From positions 1-64,000 of the forward strand of contig NZ_CAMLFY010000001.1 in the NCBI RefSeq assembly GCF_946479415.1: a stretch of DNA of 64,000 bases, written 5' to 3'. This document shows, piece after piece, positions 44,503 through 52,727 of this stretch (the stretch's first letter is position 1; each line of letters starts with the position of its first letter). A model generated the notes under the pieces. It had not been told where the DNA came from. It did not search any database and saw only the letters and a list, made by a program, of their open reading frames with translations. The translations under genes and the position numbers were made by a program. This DNA comes from an uncultured Shinella sp. (GTDB lineage: Bacteria; Pseudomonadota; Alphaproteobacteria; Rhizobiales; Rhizobiaceae).

Positions 44503-45698
44503 GCGATACCTCGCGACTGAATCTCGGCGGGCGATGCTCCGACGATCTCCCGGTAGCGGCCGGGGTCGGTCGCACCCTCCGTGTTGACGACAAGGATGCG
44601 GGCATCAGGACCGATGGAAAGGTCGGCCTTCATGTCCGGATCGGCAACGGCCTTCAGGAAACCGGCAAGGCCGACCCCGCCGCTTTCGCCGGAGACGACA
44701 GAAGGATCGCCGGGTGCCGGATCGGCAAGGCGGCGCATCACCGCGACGGCATCCTCCTCGTCCACCGTCATGAAGGCATCGGCGGCGCGAGAAAGGATGC
44801 GCCAGGCGACGCGCGAGGGCTCGTAGCATTCGAGCATCGCCATGACGGTCGGCTCGCCATGCGGCACCGTCACCGGATGGCCGGCGCGCGCCGTCTCGAA
44901 CAGGCAGGCCGCACGGGCGGGATCGACGACGGTGAAAACCGGCCGTTTGTCGCCAAGGACAATCGCCAGATGCCCGGCGACGGCCGCCGCGATGCCGCCG
45001 ACGCCGGCCTGGATAAAGACATGAGTCGGCGGCGCCGGGATCTGCCGCAACGCTTCCCGCACCAGCGCCGTATAGCCCTGCATCACCAGCCCCGGAATAC
45101 GCTCATAACCTGGCCAGGAGGTATCGGAAACGATCGTCCAGCCGCGCTCCTCCGCGACACGTGCCGCCTCCTTCACAGAATCGTCATAGCTGCCCGCCAC
45201 ACGCATCATCTCGGCCCCGAAGCGGGCGATCGCCGCCACGCGCTCGTCGCTGACACCGGCATGCACGAAGATCGCCGAGCGGGCACCGACAAGCTGCGCG
45301 CCCTGCGCCACCGACCGGCCATGGTTGCCGTCCGTCGCGCAGGCGAAGGTCATGCTTTCCGCGATCTGCCGGACCTCGGGCGAATGCAGCGCGGCCATGT
45401 CGACCACCCGCCCCAGCCGTGCCTCCGCCGCTTCGAGCACGAGACGAATGACGGCATAGGCACCGCCGAGCGCCTTGAAACTGCCGAGCCCCAACCGCTG
45501 CCCCTCGTCCTTCATATGGATCGCGCCGACGCCACTCGCCGCCGCAAGGCCCGGCAGGGAAATGAGCGGCGTTTCGGCGTTGTTGTCGCGGAATTGCAGG
45601 TGGTGCTCGACGGCTGCGGCCGCCTCAAGGCCAAGCATATCGGCATCGGCGACGGTGAGCGAACTGCGGTGATCGGGATGGGTGTTGAGCAGAAACAT
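44499..45698 (-). CDS. diaminopropionate ammonia-lyase
   Basis: 399 residues, PLP fold-type II. The cofactor lysine is Lys75 in LGSFKALGGA (Lys77 in the E. coli enzyme YgeX), with the glycine-rich phosphate-binding GVGGIAAAV loop and the CATDGNHGRS segment. It turns 2,3-diaminopropionate (either enantiomer in E. coli) into pyruvate and two ammonia. It heads an operon with two M20 amidohydrolases and is divergent from an Lrp-type regulator. YgeX-type enzymes in E. coli also sit beside an M20 peptidase gene. Confidence 0.92.
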   Translation of the reverse strand: MFLLNTHPDHRSSLTVADADMLGLEAAAAVEHHLQFRDNNAETPLISLPGLAAASGVGAIHMKDEGQRLGLGSFKALGGAYAVIRLVLEAAEARLGRVVDMAALHSPEVRQIAESMTFACATDGNHGRSVAQGAQLVGARSAIFVHAGVSDERVAAIARFGAEMMRVAGSYDDSVKEAARVAEERGWTIVSDTSWPGYERIPGLVMQGYTALVREALRQIPAPPTHVFIQAGVGGIAAAVAGHLAIVLGDKRPVFTVVDPARAACLFETARAGHPVTVPHGEPTVMAMLECYEPSRVAWRILSRAADAFMTVDEEDAVAVMRRLADPAPGDPSVVSGESGGVGLAGFLKAVADPDMKADLSIGPDARILVVNTEGATDPGRYREIVGASPAEIQSRGIA

Positions 45699-45774
45699 GT
45701 GGGGGCCTCTTTTGCTGTCTCACAAAAACATATTGCAACACGAGCGAAAACGGCGCTGATATTTGGAGGTGCTT

Positions 45775-46275
45775 TTGCAAGTTTGTTTCGTGGAGCCCCT
45801 TCCTTTGCCGCCAATCCAACAGCTCGACGCCTTCGACCGCAAGATCCTGGACATCCTGCAACGGGACAACACGACGCCGCAAAGGACGATCGGCGAAGCC
45901 GTCAATCTCTCGGCACCGGCGGTGCAGCGGCGCATCAAGCGTATGACGGAAGAGGGCGTTATCCGCGCCAATGTCGCGGTCGTCGATCCCGCGGCCGTCG
46001 GCCAGTCGATCACTATTTTCGTGGAGGTCGAGGTCATCAGCGAGACGGCGGCGCAAATCGAGCAGGCCAAGCGCGAATTCGCGGCCGAGCCGCAGATCCA
46101 GCAATGCTACTATGTCACCGGCGAGGCCGATTTCGTGCTCGTCATCGTCGTGCCCGCCATGGCGGACTACGAAGCCCTCACCCGCCGCCTGTTCTTCGGC
46201 AACAATAACGTCAAGCGCTTCCGCACCTTCGTGGCGATGGACCGCATCAAGGTGGGCCTGAGCGTTCCGACCTGA
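45775..46275 (+). CDS. Lrp/AsnC-family transcriptional regulator
   Basis: About 166 residues from a TTG at 45775 that follows GGAGGT by 4 nt; the HTH itself begins near LDAFDRKILDIL. The winged HTH (RTIGEAVNLSAPAVQRRIKRM) is followed by a RAM ligand-binding domain (CYYVTGEADFVLVIV). Lrp/AsnC proteins respond to amino acids. Divergent from the diaminopropionate-lyase operon by about 75 bp, it is its likely regulator. It is convergent with exoZ, with 2 bp between stops. Confidence 0.88.
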   Translation: MQVCFVEPLPLPPIQQLDAFDRKILDILQRDNTTPQRTIGEAVNLSAPAVQRRIKRMTEEGVIRANVAVVDPAAVGQSITIFVEVEVISETAAQIEQAKREFAAEPQIQQCYYVTGEADFVLVIVVPAMADYEALTRRLFFGNNNVKRFRTFVAMDRIKVGLSVPT

Positions 46276-46277
46276 AC

Positions 46278-47300
46278 TCAGCCCGCCGCCTTTGCACGCC
46301 GCCGGATGAACCAGCCATCTTTACCGCCACGCATCAGCGGACGTTCTACAAGATGATAGGCGGCAAGCCCCACGGCAAGGCCGGCGCAGACCGAGAGGAC
46401 GAAAGCAAGAGCCGGCGGCATGCCGACGAGCGTGCCGGCTTTGGCGGCGACGGAGATCGCGAATGTGTGCCAGAGATAGATCGAATAGGACGCGTCGCCG
46501 AGCAGGACGGGAAACGCAAGGCGCGGAATGCTGCCCTGTTTTTCCAAGGCGACCGTGCCATAGACCAACGCGCAGGCGAGCGGGCCGCAGGTCCATTCAT
46601 CGAAGGGCAAACGCAGCGCGCCGATGGTAGCAAAACCGGCAAGGCCGAGACCGACGAGCGCGAAGGCCAGCGGGCGTGCCGGAATCCGGCCATCGAGCCA
46701 CAGACGGGCAATCAGCATGCCGGCAACAAATTCGAGGATGATGGGGCGGGTATAGGTCATGAAGAGAGGCGCATCGCTCTCGACGAGAAGACCGAGAACG
46801 ACCAGCAGGCCGAACAACCCGGCCATGCTCAACAACCTCAGCCGTTGCGGCAGGACAAGGCAGGCGGCGAAGACGAGGTAGAAGAACATCTCGTAATTCA
46901 GCGTCCAGCCCTGCACGAGCACCGGCCAGATCTCGCCGCTGCTCGGCGAGCGAGCCGGCACGAAGGCCAGCGAAGCGACGACATGGCCGGTCGTCAGCAC
47001 GAGATTGGGAAAGAGCCCCGCCAGCGCACCCGCCACCATGACGCCCGTCGCCAGCCAATAGACCGGCACGATGCGGCGGATGCGATCGAGGAGAAAACGG
47101 CCGGGCGAGACGGGACGCCGCTCGACGATCACCCACATGATGAAACCGCTGATGACGAAGAAGACATCGACGCCGGCCGCGCCGATAGCAAAGGCGTGTC
47201 CAGTGCGCTCCGCGGCATGGAAGACGACGACCGCCAGCGCCGCGAAGGCGCGCAGATACTGGATGCCGTAAAGCGTGCCGGACGCAGGCTTCGCCGTCAT
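46278..47300 (-). CDS. exoZ: succinoglycan O-acetyltransferase (acyltransferase 3 family)
   Basis: 340 residues with about ten membrane segments and the acyltransferase-3 signatures QYLRAFAALAVVVFHA and DVFFVISGFIMW. ExoZ adds the acetyl group to the succinoglycan repeat. The assignment rests on family and on exact placement before exoQ-exoF-exoY. It overlaps exoQ by 4 bp. In S. meliloti exoB comes next; here an Lrp-type gene takes its place. Confidence 0.9.
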   Translation of the reverse strand: MTAKPASGTLYGIQYLRAFAALAVVVFHAAERTGHAFAIGAAGVDVFFVISGFIMWVIVERRPVSPGRFLLDRIRRIVPVYWLATGVMVAGALAGLFPNLVLTTGHVVASLAFVPARSPSSGEIWPVLVQGWTLNYEMFFYLVFAACLVLPQRLRLLSMAGLFGLLVVLGLLVESDAPLFMTYTRPIILEFVAGMLIARLWLDGRIPARPLAFALVGLGLAGFATIGALRLPFDEWTCGPLACALVYGTVALEKQGSIPRLAFPVLLGDASYSIYLWHTFAISVAAKAGTLVGMPPALAFVLSVCAGLAVGLAAYHLVERPLMRGGKDGWFIRRRAKAAG

Positions 47301-48556
47301 GCGAAGGCCGCCCTGTAGGAAACAGTCCTATGGACGGGGCGTCGCCGCCCGTCAGCCAGTTTGCCGGCGGCGAAATAGAGCAGGAACGAGCCGACATGAT
47401 AGGGATTGAGGATATCGATCTCCACGAAGGTGCGCACGGCGAGCAGCGCCGCGATGGTGAAAAGCACCAGAGCCTCCTCGTCCCGGACAGCCGAAAGCAG
47501 CCGGCCGAGATGCCCGGCAAGGGTGACGACCAGCACCATCGTCAAGAGCAGGCAGCCGACAAGGCCCGTTTCGACGGTGGCGGCGATGAAGGTGTTGTGG
47601 AAATGAAAGCCGCTGCGGCCCGAGATGAAGAAATCCGCCCAGAGCTTTTCGGCCAGCGCAAAGCCCTGCACCCAGAACGCCTGATAGCCGATCCCGGCAA
47701 ATGGCGCCTGGCCCGCCGTCTCGATGCCCTGCTGCCAGAGATAGGTGCGGCCGGTCAGCGTCGCATCCTTGCCGAAGGCGCCGAGCACCATTTCATAGCC
47801 GCCGCCATAGGCACCGGCGATGACGATGAGCACGGTCAGCACGGCAAGCGTCAGGAACAGCATCTTGCGATGGCGCGGTGCAAGACGTTCGAGCGCCCGG
47901 AGCGCAAGGCAAAGGCCGGCGATCGCGACGGTCGTCAGCACCGAGGTCGCCGATTGCGAGGCCTTGAGGCAATAAAGCGCGACCAGCACGCAGCCAATGG
48001 CGGCGAGCTTCCACGGGCCGCGCTCGACGCCGAGAAACAGCGCGGCGAAGGCGAAGAGCACCGCCAGCGAGGCATAAAAGCCAAGCTGGTTCTTCGAGGC
48101 GAAGGCCCCGACGAAACTGTAGGTGCCGTCGAGCGGATCGAGGTGATAGACGCCAAAAAGCATCGAATAGAGCAGCACCAGTCCCGTGCCGATCAGGCCG
48201 CCGCGCACCAGCGTGCGGGTATCGACGACGCGCATGGCAATCAGCGCGCAGACGACATGCGATAGATATTGCACGCCCGCCCGCGCCGTCGTGCCCGGTG
48301 CCTGCGACCAGAAAACCGAGAGGCAGGCGAAAAGCGCGAAAGCGAATATCCACGCGTAACGGGCATAATTGCCGAGCACCCGCCGGTAGTCGATGGCGAC
48401 GAGCGGCATCCACAGCGCATAATAGGCCAGGATGGAGGCCTGACCGAAGCGAAAGGAATAGGCGAAGACGAAGAACGACAGCGCGATGGCGAACGCGGCA
48501 TAGGCCTCGTTGCCATCGGGTCCGATCAGGCTTGTCTTCGCAATCCGCATCGCCAC
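47297..48556 (-). CDS. exoQ: succinoglycan polymerase, Wzy-like
   Basis: 419 residues with about ten to twelve membrane segments of the O-antigen ligase/polymerase family (AFASKNQLGFYASL, FFISGRSGFHFHNTFIA). ExoQ is needed for high-molecular-weight succinoglycan. It starts 5 bp after exoF and overlaps exoZ, so exoYFQZ appears to be one minus-strand operon. Confidence 0.92.
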   Translation of the reverse strand: MAMRIAKTSLIGPDGNEAYAAFAIALSFFVFAYSFRFGQASILAYYALWMPLVAIDYRRVLGNYARYAWIFAFALFACLSVFWSQAPGTTARAGVQYLSHVVCALIAMRVVDTRTLVRGGLIGTGLVLLYSMLFGVYHLDPLDGTYSFVGAFASKNQLGFYASLAVLFAFAALFLGVERGPWKLAAIGCVLVALYCLKASQSATSVLTTVAIAGLCLALRALERLAPRHRKMLFLTLAVLTVLIVIAGAYGGGYEMVLGAFGKDATLTGRTYLWQQGIETAGQAPFAGIGYQAFWVQGFALAEKLWADFFISGRSGFHFHNTFIAATVETGLVGCLLLTMVLVVTLAGHLGRLLSAVRDEEALVLFTIAALLAVRTFVEIDILNPYHVGSFLLYFAAGKLADGRRRPVHRTVSYRAAFA

Positions 48557-48560
48557 GGCC

Positions 48561-49826
48561 TCACTGCGTCGCCAGATTGAGTTCCACCTTCACAACATCC
48601 CCCGGCAGGACCGGCGTCGTTTCGGTGGCGCGGATCTGCTCGGCCTTGCCCTTCACCGTGCGCAGAATCGAGTAGCCGATATTGTCAGCGCTCATCCCGC
48701 CCTTCAGCGAGGCGGCATCGGCCGATTGCATGAGCGCCTCCGACATCAGGTCGCGGCTCGTGCCGAGCTTCAGCGTCAGCGTGTCCAGTTCCTGCTCGGT
48801 GTTCTGCAACTCCTGCGCCAGGGTGGAATCCCAATCGTTCTGCAGATTGGTCTCGTCCTGCGTCGCCTTGTTGATATCCTGCTTGGCCTTGAGGGAGGCC
48901 GTGTCGATGTCGAGCAATGCGGCTTGCAGATCGGCCGTGCGCTGCTCCAGCGCGAGCCGCCGGGAGCTGATGGCAAGCCCCTTCTCGGCCAGCGAATCCA
49001 CCTTGGAAAGGTCGCCCTGTACAAGCTCCAGCTGGCGCGTCTGCGTTTCGGATTTCTTGCCGAGCGCATCGATTTCGTTGGTGAGCAGCGATTTCAGGTC
49101 GGCGAGCGCCGTCAGTTGCAGCCGCAACCGCTTTTCGCGCGAGGTCATCAGCGCCTTCTCGCTTTCGAGGATCGCGCGCGCCTCGTCCGAATTGCCGAGT
49201 TCCTTGGGCGTGACGATCTCTTTCGCCCCGCTCATCTCGGCCGTGATCCGCGCGCGGCGAATGAGGAGGCGGTTGCGCTCGGCGACCTGCACGGCCGCCT
49301 CGCCTTCCGAGCGCAGGAAATCGCGTGCGAAACGCTGGCCGGGATCGCCGCGCTTGAGACCGCCGCTCAGACTGACGGCCTTGAGAACGGTCAGACCCGG
49401 TGCAAAGGGATAGGCGCCGGGCGTCTGCACCTCGCCCGAGAGATAGACCGGGCGGTATTCGGCGATCTCCACCGAGGCGGAGGGAAGGTCCTTCAACCCG
49501 AACAGGATCTGCATTTTCTTGCCGATATCCTCGGCAAGCTCGGCGGAGGTGCGCCCATCTGCCGGCAGCTGGCCGATGAAAGGAAGCGAGAGCGCGCCGT
49601 CGGCGCCGATGGCGTAATCACCGCTGACGGCGCTCCAGTCGCGAATGGCGCCCTCGGCAGTCTGCCATTCGGCGACACGGATGCGCAGCTTGTCCATCAC
49701 GCCGAGCCGATATTCCTCCGCCGAGGCGGAGGCAGGCGCAGCAAGAGCCAAAGCGAGGCAAAGCCCGCCGAGAACTTTGACGGGAAAGGCGGTCGCGGCA
49801 GAAGCCGCGGTCGAATTCGTCTTCAT
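48561..49826 (-). CDS. exoF: succinoglycan export protein ExoF (OPX family)
   Basis: 421 residues with a signal peptide (about 1-36, ASASAEE). An N-terminal polysaccharide-export domain (YRLGVMDKLRIRVAEWQTAEG), a SLBB-like segment (VYLSGEVQTPGAYPFAPGLTV), then a long helical region (about 190-340) rich in Glu, Gln, Leu and Arg, likely coiled coil. In S. meliloti exoF is needed with exoY for adding the first sugar and for export. The start at 49826 follows GAGGGG by 5 nt. A 93-bp gap with a hairpin separates it from exoY. Confidence 0.92.
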   Translation of the reverse strand: MKTNSTAASAATAFPVKVLGGLCLALALAAPASASAEEYRLGVMDKLRIRVAEWQTAEGAIRDWSAVSGDYAIGADGALSLPFIGQLPADGRTSAELAEDIGKKMQILFGLKDLPSASVEIAEYRPVYLSGEVQTPGAYPFAPGLTVLKAVSLSGGLKRGDPGQRFARDFLRSEGEAAVQVAERNRLLIRRARITAEMSGAKEIVTPKELGNSDEARAILESEKALMTSREKRLRLQLTALADLKSLLTNEIDALGKKSETQTRQLELVQGDLSKVDSLAEKGLAISSRRLALEQRTADLQAALLDIDTASLKAKQDINKATQDETNLQNDWDSTLAQELQNTEQELDTLTLKLGTSRDLMSEALMQSADAASLKGGMSADNIGYSILRTVKGKAEQIRATETTPVLPGDVVKVELNLATQ

Positions 49827-49850
49827 GAAAACCCCTCTTCGAGCGTTTTC

Positions 49851-49874
49851 GCCCATCCGGCTGGCCGGACGGGC
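49851..49874 (-). other. hairpin between exoY and exoF
   Basis: GCCCATCCGG / CCGGACGGGC, one mismatch, CTGG loop. It lies in the exoY-exoF gap and may tune read-through or mRNA stability. Confidence 0.4.
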
Positions 49875-49919
49875 TCACGATTTCCCGCAACCCGCTTGGG
49901 GGCGCGGAAGCGCTTCGGA

Positions 49920-50597
49920 TCAGTAGCTGCCGCGGGAAAGGCAGACGGCCGGGATGGTGCGCGCGACGATCATCAGATCGCTGGTCAGCGACCAGTTGCG
50001 CACATAATGCGTGTCGAAGGCGACGCGCGTCTCATAGGACACGTCGTTGCGCCCGCTCACCTGCCACAGACCGGTCAGGCCGGGGCGGGTCTGGAGATAA
50101 TAGACGGCGGAGGCTTCATAGAGTTCCAACTCGTCCTCCACCACGGGGCGCGGGCCGACGAGGCTCATCTCGCCCCTGACGATGTTGATGAGCTGCGGCA
50201 GCTCATCCAGGCTGAGTTTGCGCAGCACGGTTCCGACCACGGTGACGCGGGGGTCGTGCTGCAGCTTGCGCGTGGTGCGCCATTCCTCATAGGCGGCCGG
50301 GTTCTGCTCCAGATAGGCCTGGAGAAGGGCATCGCCGTTTTCCGCCATGGTGCGGAATTTCAGGCAACGGAAACTCGATCCGTTGTAGCCGATGCGACGA
50401 TGGCCATAGAAGACCTTGCCACCATCGGATGTTTTTACAAGCGCCATGATCAGCACGAAGATCGGGCTGAGCACGATGAGGGCGGCCAGTGCCACCAGAA
50501 TGTCAAAGCTCCGTTTCGATATCCCCCCTACCGGCGGAGCGCCGGTTATTGACGAACTGAAAAACGGCGAACTGGCCGATCGGGTCGCGGACTTCAT
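49920..50597 (-). CDS. exoY: undecaprenyl-phosphate galactose phosphotransferase
   Basis: 225 residues: a single membrane segment near residue 35-55, then the bacterial sugar-transferase domain (KRSFDILVALAALIVLSP, KFRTMAENGD, LSLDELPQLINIVRGEMSLVGPRP, GLTGLWQVSGR). ExoY puts galactose-1-phosphate on the lipid carrier, the committed step of succinoglycan synthesis and the target of ExoX inhibition. The start at 50597 has GGAG about 8 nt upstream. Confidence 0.95.
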   Translation of the reverse strand: MKSATRSASSPFFSSSITGAPPVGGISKRSFDILVALAALIVLSPIFVLIMALVKTSDGGKVFYGHRRIGYNGSSFRCLKFRTMAENGDALLQAYLEQNPAAYEEWRTTRKLQHDPRVTVVGTVLRKLSLDELPQLINIVRGEMSLVGPRPVVEDELELYEASAVYYLQTRPGLTGLWQVSGRNDVSYETRVAFDTHYVRNWSLTSDLMIVARTIPAVCLSRGSY

Positions 50598-50663
50598 AGA
50601 GATGGCTCCATTGGATTTGCGATTTGGTCGGGTCCTAGGGACGCGTTCGTATATCCAAGGCAT

Positions 50664-50691
50664 AGTGTATGGTCACAGTTTGTTTTTTGAA
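50664..50691 (-). promoter_or_regulatory. candidate exoY promoter
   Basis: On the minus strand TTCAAA (50691-50686), 16 bp, TACACT (50669-50664). The start point would give a leader of about 60 nt. Moderate match only. Confidence 0.35.
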
Positions 50692-50793
50692 GCGGGACCG
50701 GTGGACAAAGAATCCGGGCCGAGCATTTCAGAAGATAATCATCTCCTAATTTTACGATTTTGTTCTCCACCAGACAGTATCTTTGGTCCCCAT

Positions 50794-50815
50794 GCGAAAG
50801 CATCTTTCGCGTTTT
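50794..50815 (+). terminator. orphan plus-strand intrinsic-terminator-like hairpin
   Basis: GCGAAAG-CAT-CTTTCGC followed directly by GTTTTTC. It would stop a plus-strand transcript, but the nearest plus-strand gene upstream is none: exoY is on the minus strand. This suggests a small RNA or an early stop for an exoX leader transcript. Confidence 0.45.
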
Positions 50816-50953
50816 TCACACGGAAAATTCGCCGATCTTTGCTTTCATCACTTCTTTTGACACGTCCCCCCTCTCTGTTTTTACATGACTCTACCTAAAA
50901 CGGCGCCACCACGTGCGCCGTGACCGATCGATAAACGTGCATCCGCAGGGATT

Positions 50954-50986
50954 TTTTGCATTGCAATATTATTTTGCAATGCAAAA
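50954..50986. promoter_or_regulatory. 13-bp inverted repeat with two TGCAATGCA words
   Basis: TTTTGCATTGCAA (50954-50966) and its exact complement TTGCAATGCAAAA (50974-50986), 7-bp AT spacer. Each arm is itself nearly palindromic (TTGCA-T/A-TGCAA), giving two sites with centres 18 bp apart. It lies between the exoY and exoX promoters. Confidence 0.7.
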
Positions 50987-51227
50987 TTTTCCGTTAGAAT
51001 CCGCTCAAATTGTAACAAAAGTTGATCGCGGACCCATCATATGCGCAACCCATCGGGTGCAGTCTGAAACCATGATTTCCCGTCATCAGGGAGGCGGTGA
51101 CCCCGACCTTGTCCAAGCGTGTCGGAATCTGGGCGGCAACAAGGCAAATGATTCTGGCCTGTGGCGCCGACGCGGTAACGGAAGCACAACACAATTGGGC
51201 GAAAAGGAGGAACCAGAGCAGCTTTCG

Positions 51228-51243
51228 ACTGGTTAATACCAGT
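51228..51243. promoter_or_regulatory. palindromic operator before exoX
   Basis: ACTGGTTAATACCAGT, perfect symmetry with a 4-bp centre, ending 2 bp before the proposed -35 box of exoX. An AACCAG at 51211-51216 adds another half-site. Confidence 0.6.
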
Positions 51244-51245
51244 GA

Positions 51246-51274
51246 TTGCGCCGAAGACAGGGGGCTCGTATAGT
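51246..51274 (+). promoter_or_regulatory. candidate exoX promoter
   Basis: TTGCGC (51246-51251), 17 bp, TATAGT (51269-51274). The start point would lie about 28 nt before the exoX ATG. It directly abuts the palindrome at 51228-51243. Confidence 0.55.
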
Positions 51275-51308
51275 CTCCCGGAGCCTCAGAGGAGAGGGCA
51301 GAACCTCG

Positions 51309-51632
51309 ATGAAACGTGCGCCGGAAACGAAATGGCGGGATAGCCCGGCCTATGGGCCGCGCTTCTTTCTGAGCATGTTTTTCGCGCTGGTGGCCTTTGC
51401 GATCGTCACTTACGTTTCGACCGGCTCGCTCGCGACGACCGCGATCCAGACCCTCATCTGTGCCGTACTTATCCAGATCGGCTATTTCATCGCCCTGCTA
51501 TTCATAACCTGGCGCGCCGCCAAGGCCCGCAAGGCCGAATTAGAGGGCGCAATACGCGGCAAAGCCGGGCTGGACAATTCCAAGCCTTCGGTGCCCGTTT
51601 CGATGAACGAGCCGGGCCACTCGCAGTCCTGA
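51309..51632 (+). CDS. exoX: exopolysaccharide production repressor ExoX
   Basis: 107 residues with two membrane segments (about 20-40 and 45-70) and a short basic C-terminal tail, matching the small inner-membrane protein ExoX/Psi. Overexpressed ExoX blocks succinoglycan synthesis, probably at ExoY, so the exoX:exoY ratio sets output. Here the two genes diverge from one regulatory region, as in S. meliloti. No other product of this size is expected at this place in the cluster. Confidence 0.9.
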   Translation: MKRAPETKWRDSPAYGPRFFLSMFFALVAFAIVTYVSTGSLATTAIQTLICAVLIQIGYFIALLFITWRAAKARKAELEGAIRGKAGLDNSKPSVPVSMNEPGHSQS

Positions 51633-51672
51633 TCGCCCCGCCGTCGTGGCAAGGCCGTTTTTGTGCCCCTTT

Positions 51673-51742
51673 CCCCTTTCATGCTGCATTGCAGCGCGGA
51701 TTGTTCCGCGCACGGTTCAATGCGTGAAAGGGGATTGTCGTG
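51673..51742 (+). promoter_or_regulatory. nested hairpin sequestering the exoU ribosome-binding site
   Basis: Three perfect nested stems: CCCCTTTCA (51673-51681) with TGAAAGGGG (51725-51733); GCATTG (51686-51691) with CAATGC (51718-51723); GCGCGGA (51694-51700) with TCCGCGC (51705-51711, TTGT loop). That is 22 base pairs in 61 nt. The 3' arm AAAGGGG is the exoU Shine-Dalgarno sequence, 6 nt before its GTG. A second CCCCTTT just upstream (51667-51673) offers an alternative partner. The centre also holds the TGCATTGCA word (51685-51693). Confidence 0.6.
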
Positions 51743-52726
51743 ACCCAGGAAGACAAGGTCTGCGTCATCATTGCCGCGAGGAATGCGCAGGACACGATCG
51801 GCCGGGCGGTGCGCTCGGCGCTCGCCGAGCCTGAAGTCGCCGAGGTGGTCGTGGTCGATGACAGTTCAGACGACCGCACCATGGCGGCGGCGGCCGAAGC
51901 CGACGATGGCAGCAAGCGGCTCGACGTCATCCGCTTCAAGGTCAATCGCGGGCCATCGGCCGCCCGCAATCACGCGATCGCCATCTCCCGCGCACCGCTG
52001 ATCGCCATTCTCGACGCCGATGATTTCTTCTTTCCCGGCCGTTTCCGCCGCATGCTCGCCTGCAAGGACTGGGATTTCATCGCCGACAACATTGCCTTCA
52101 TGGAAACGGCCGATCCGTCCCACCCACCGGAAGACTTCGCACCGAATCCGCGTCCGTTGGATCTCGAAGCCTTCGTGCTCGGCAATCTCTCGCGCCGCGG
52201 TGCGCCACGCGGCGAACTCGGATTTCTGAAGCCGGTCATGCGCCGCGCGTTTCTCGACGCGCATGATCTGCGTTACCGCGAGGACATGCGGCTCGGAGAG
52301 GATTATGAGCTCTATGTCCGCGCGCTGATCGCCGGCGCGCGCTATACGGTCATCGAAAGCTGCGGCTATGGTGCGATCGTGCGCGCCAATTCGCTGAGCG
52401 GGCAGCATCGCACCAAAGATCTTGAGACCCTGTTCGAAGCGGAACGCACCATTCTTTCGACCAGCAATGTCCCGCCCCACGCCGTCAATGCGCTACGCCG
52501 CCACTGCCGGCAGATCGGCCGGCGGCATGCCTTGCGCCATTTCCTGGATCGTAAGCGGGAGGGTGGCGCGGGCGCAGCGCTGGCCTATGCGCTGGAAAAC
52601 CCGGCTGCCCTGCCCGCCATCACCGGCGGCATCCTCCGCGACAAGCTGCATGCCGCCCACCGGCGCGTGCGCCCCGGACAGCCCGAACCGCAGCGCGGGT
52701 TGCGCTATCTTTTGACGGCCGGCTAG
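51740..52726 (+). CDS. exoU: succinoglycan glycosyltransferase ExoU (GT2)
   Basis: 328 residues of the GT-A/GT2 family: VIIAARNAQDTIGRAVRSAL at the N terminus, nucleotide-sugar motifs VVVVDDSSDD and AILDADDFF, and the acceptor-side RLGEDYELYVRAL. In S. meliloti ExoU adds the sixth sugar of the octasaccharide repeat. The GTG start at 51740 follows AAAGGGGA by 6 nt; that sequence is buried in the hairpin described above. It resembles ExoO in this same cluster. Convergent with exoV. Confidence 0.9.
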   Translation: MTQEDKVCVIIAARNAQDTIGRAVRSALAEPEVAEVVVVDDSSDDRTMAAAAEADDGSKRLDVIRFKVNRGPSAARNHAIAISRAPLIAILDADDFFFPGRFRRMLACKDWDFIADNIAFMETADPSHPPEDFAPNPRPLDLEAFVLGNLSRRGAPRGELGFLKPVMRRAFLDAHDLRYREDMRLGEDYELYVRALIAGARYTVIESCGYGAIVRANSLSGQHRTKDLETLFEAERTILSTSNVPPHAVNALRRHCRQIGRRHALRHFLDRKREGGAGAALAYALENPAALPAITGGILRDKLHAAHRRVRPGQPEPQRGLRYLLTAG

Positions 52727-52727
52727 A

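Larger units (their letters stand above)
50598..51308. other. 711-bp divergent regulatory region between exoY and exoX
   Basis: The longest stretch without a gene. It holds: a candidate exoY promoter on the minus strand (-35 at 50686-50691, -10 at 50664-50669); a plus-strand terminator-like hairpin (50794-50815); an inverted repeat ACGGCGC...GCGCCGT (50900-50921); a long TGCAATGCA-bearing inverted repeat (50954-50986); and an operator plus promoter before exoX (51228-51274). Short frames inside it look random. Confidence 0.75.

Noticed and set aside
50913..51236. 107-codon frame between exoY and exoX
   Set aside because: Covers the inverted repeat, the AT-rich tract and the exoX operator, lacks a ribosome-binding site and gives no recognisable protein.
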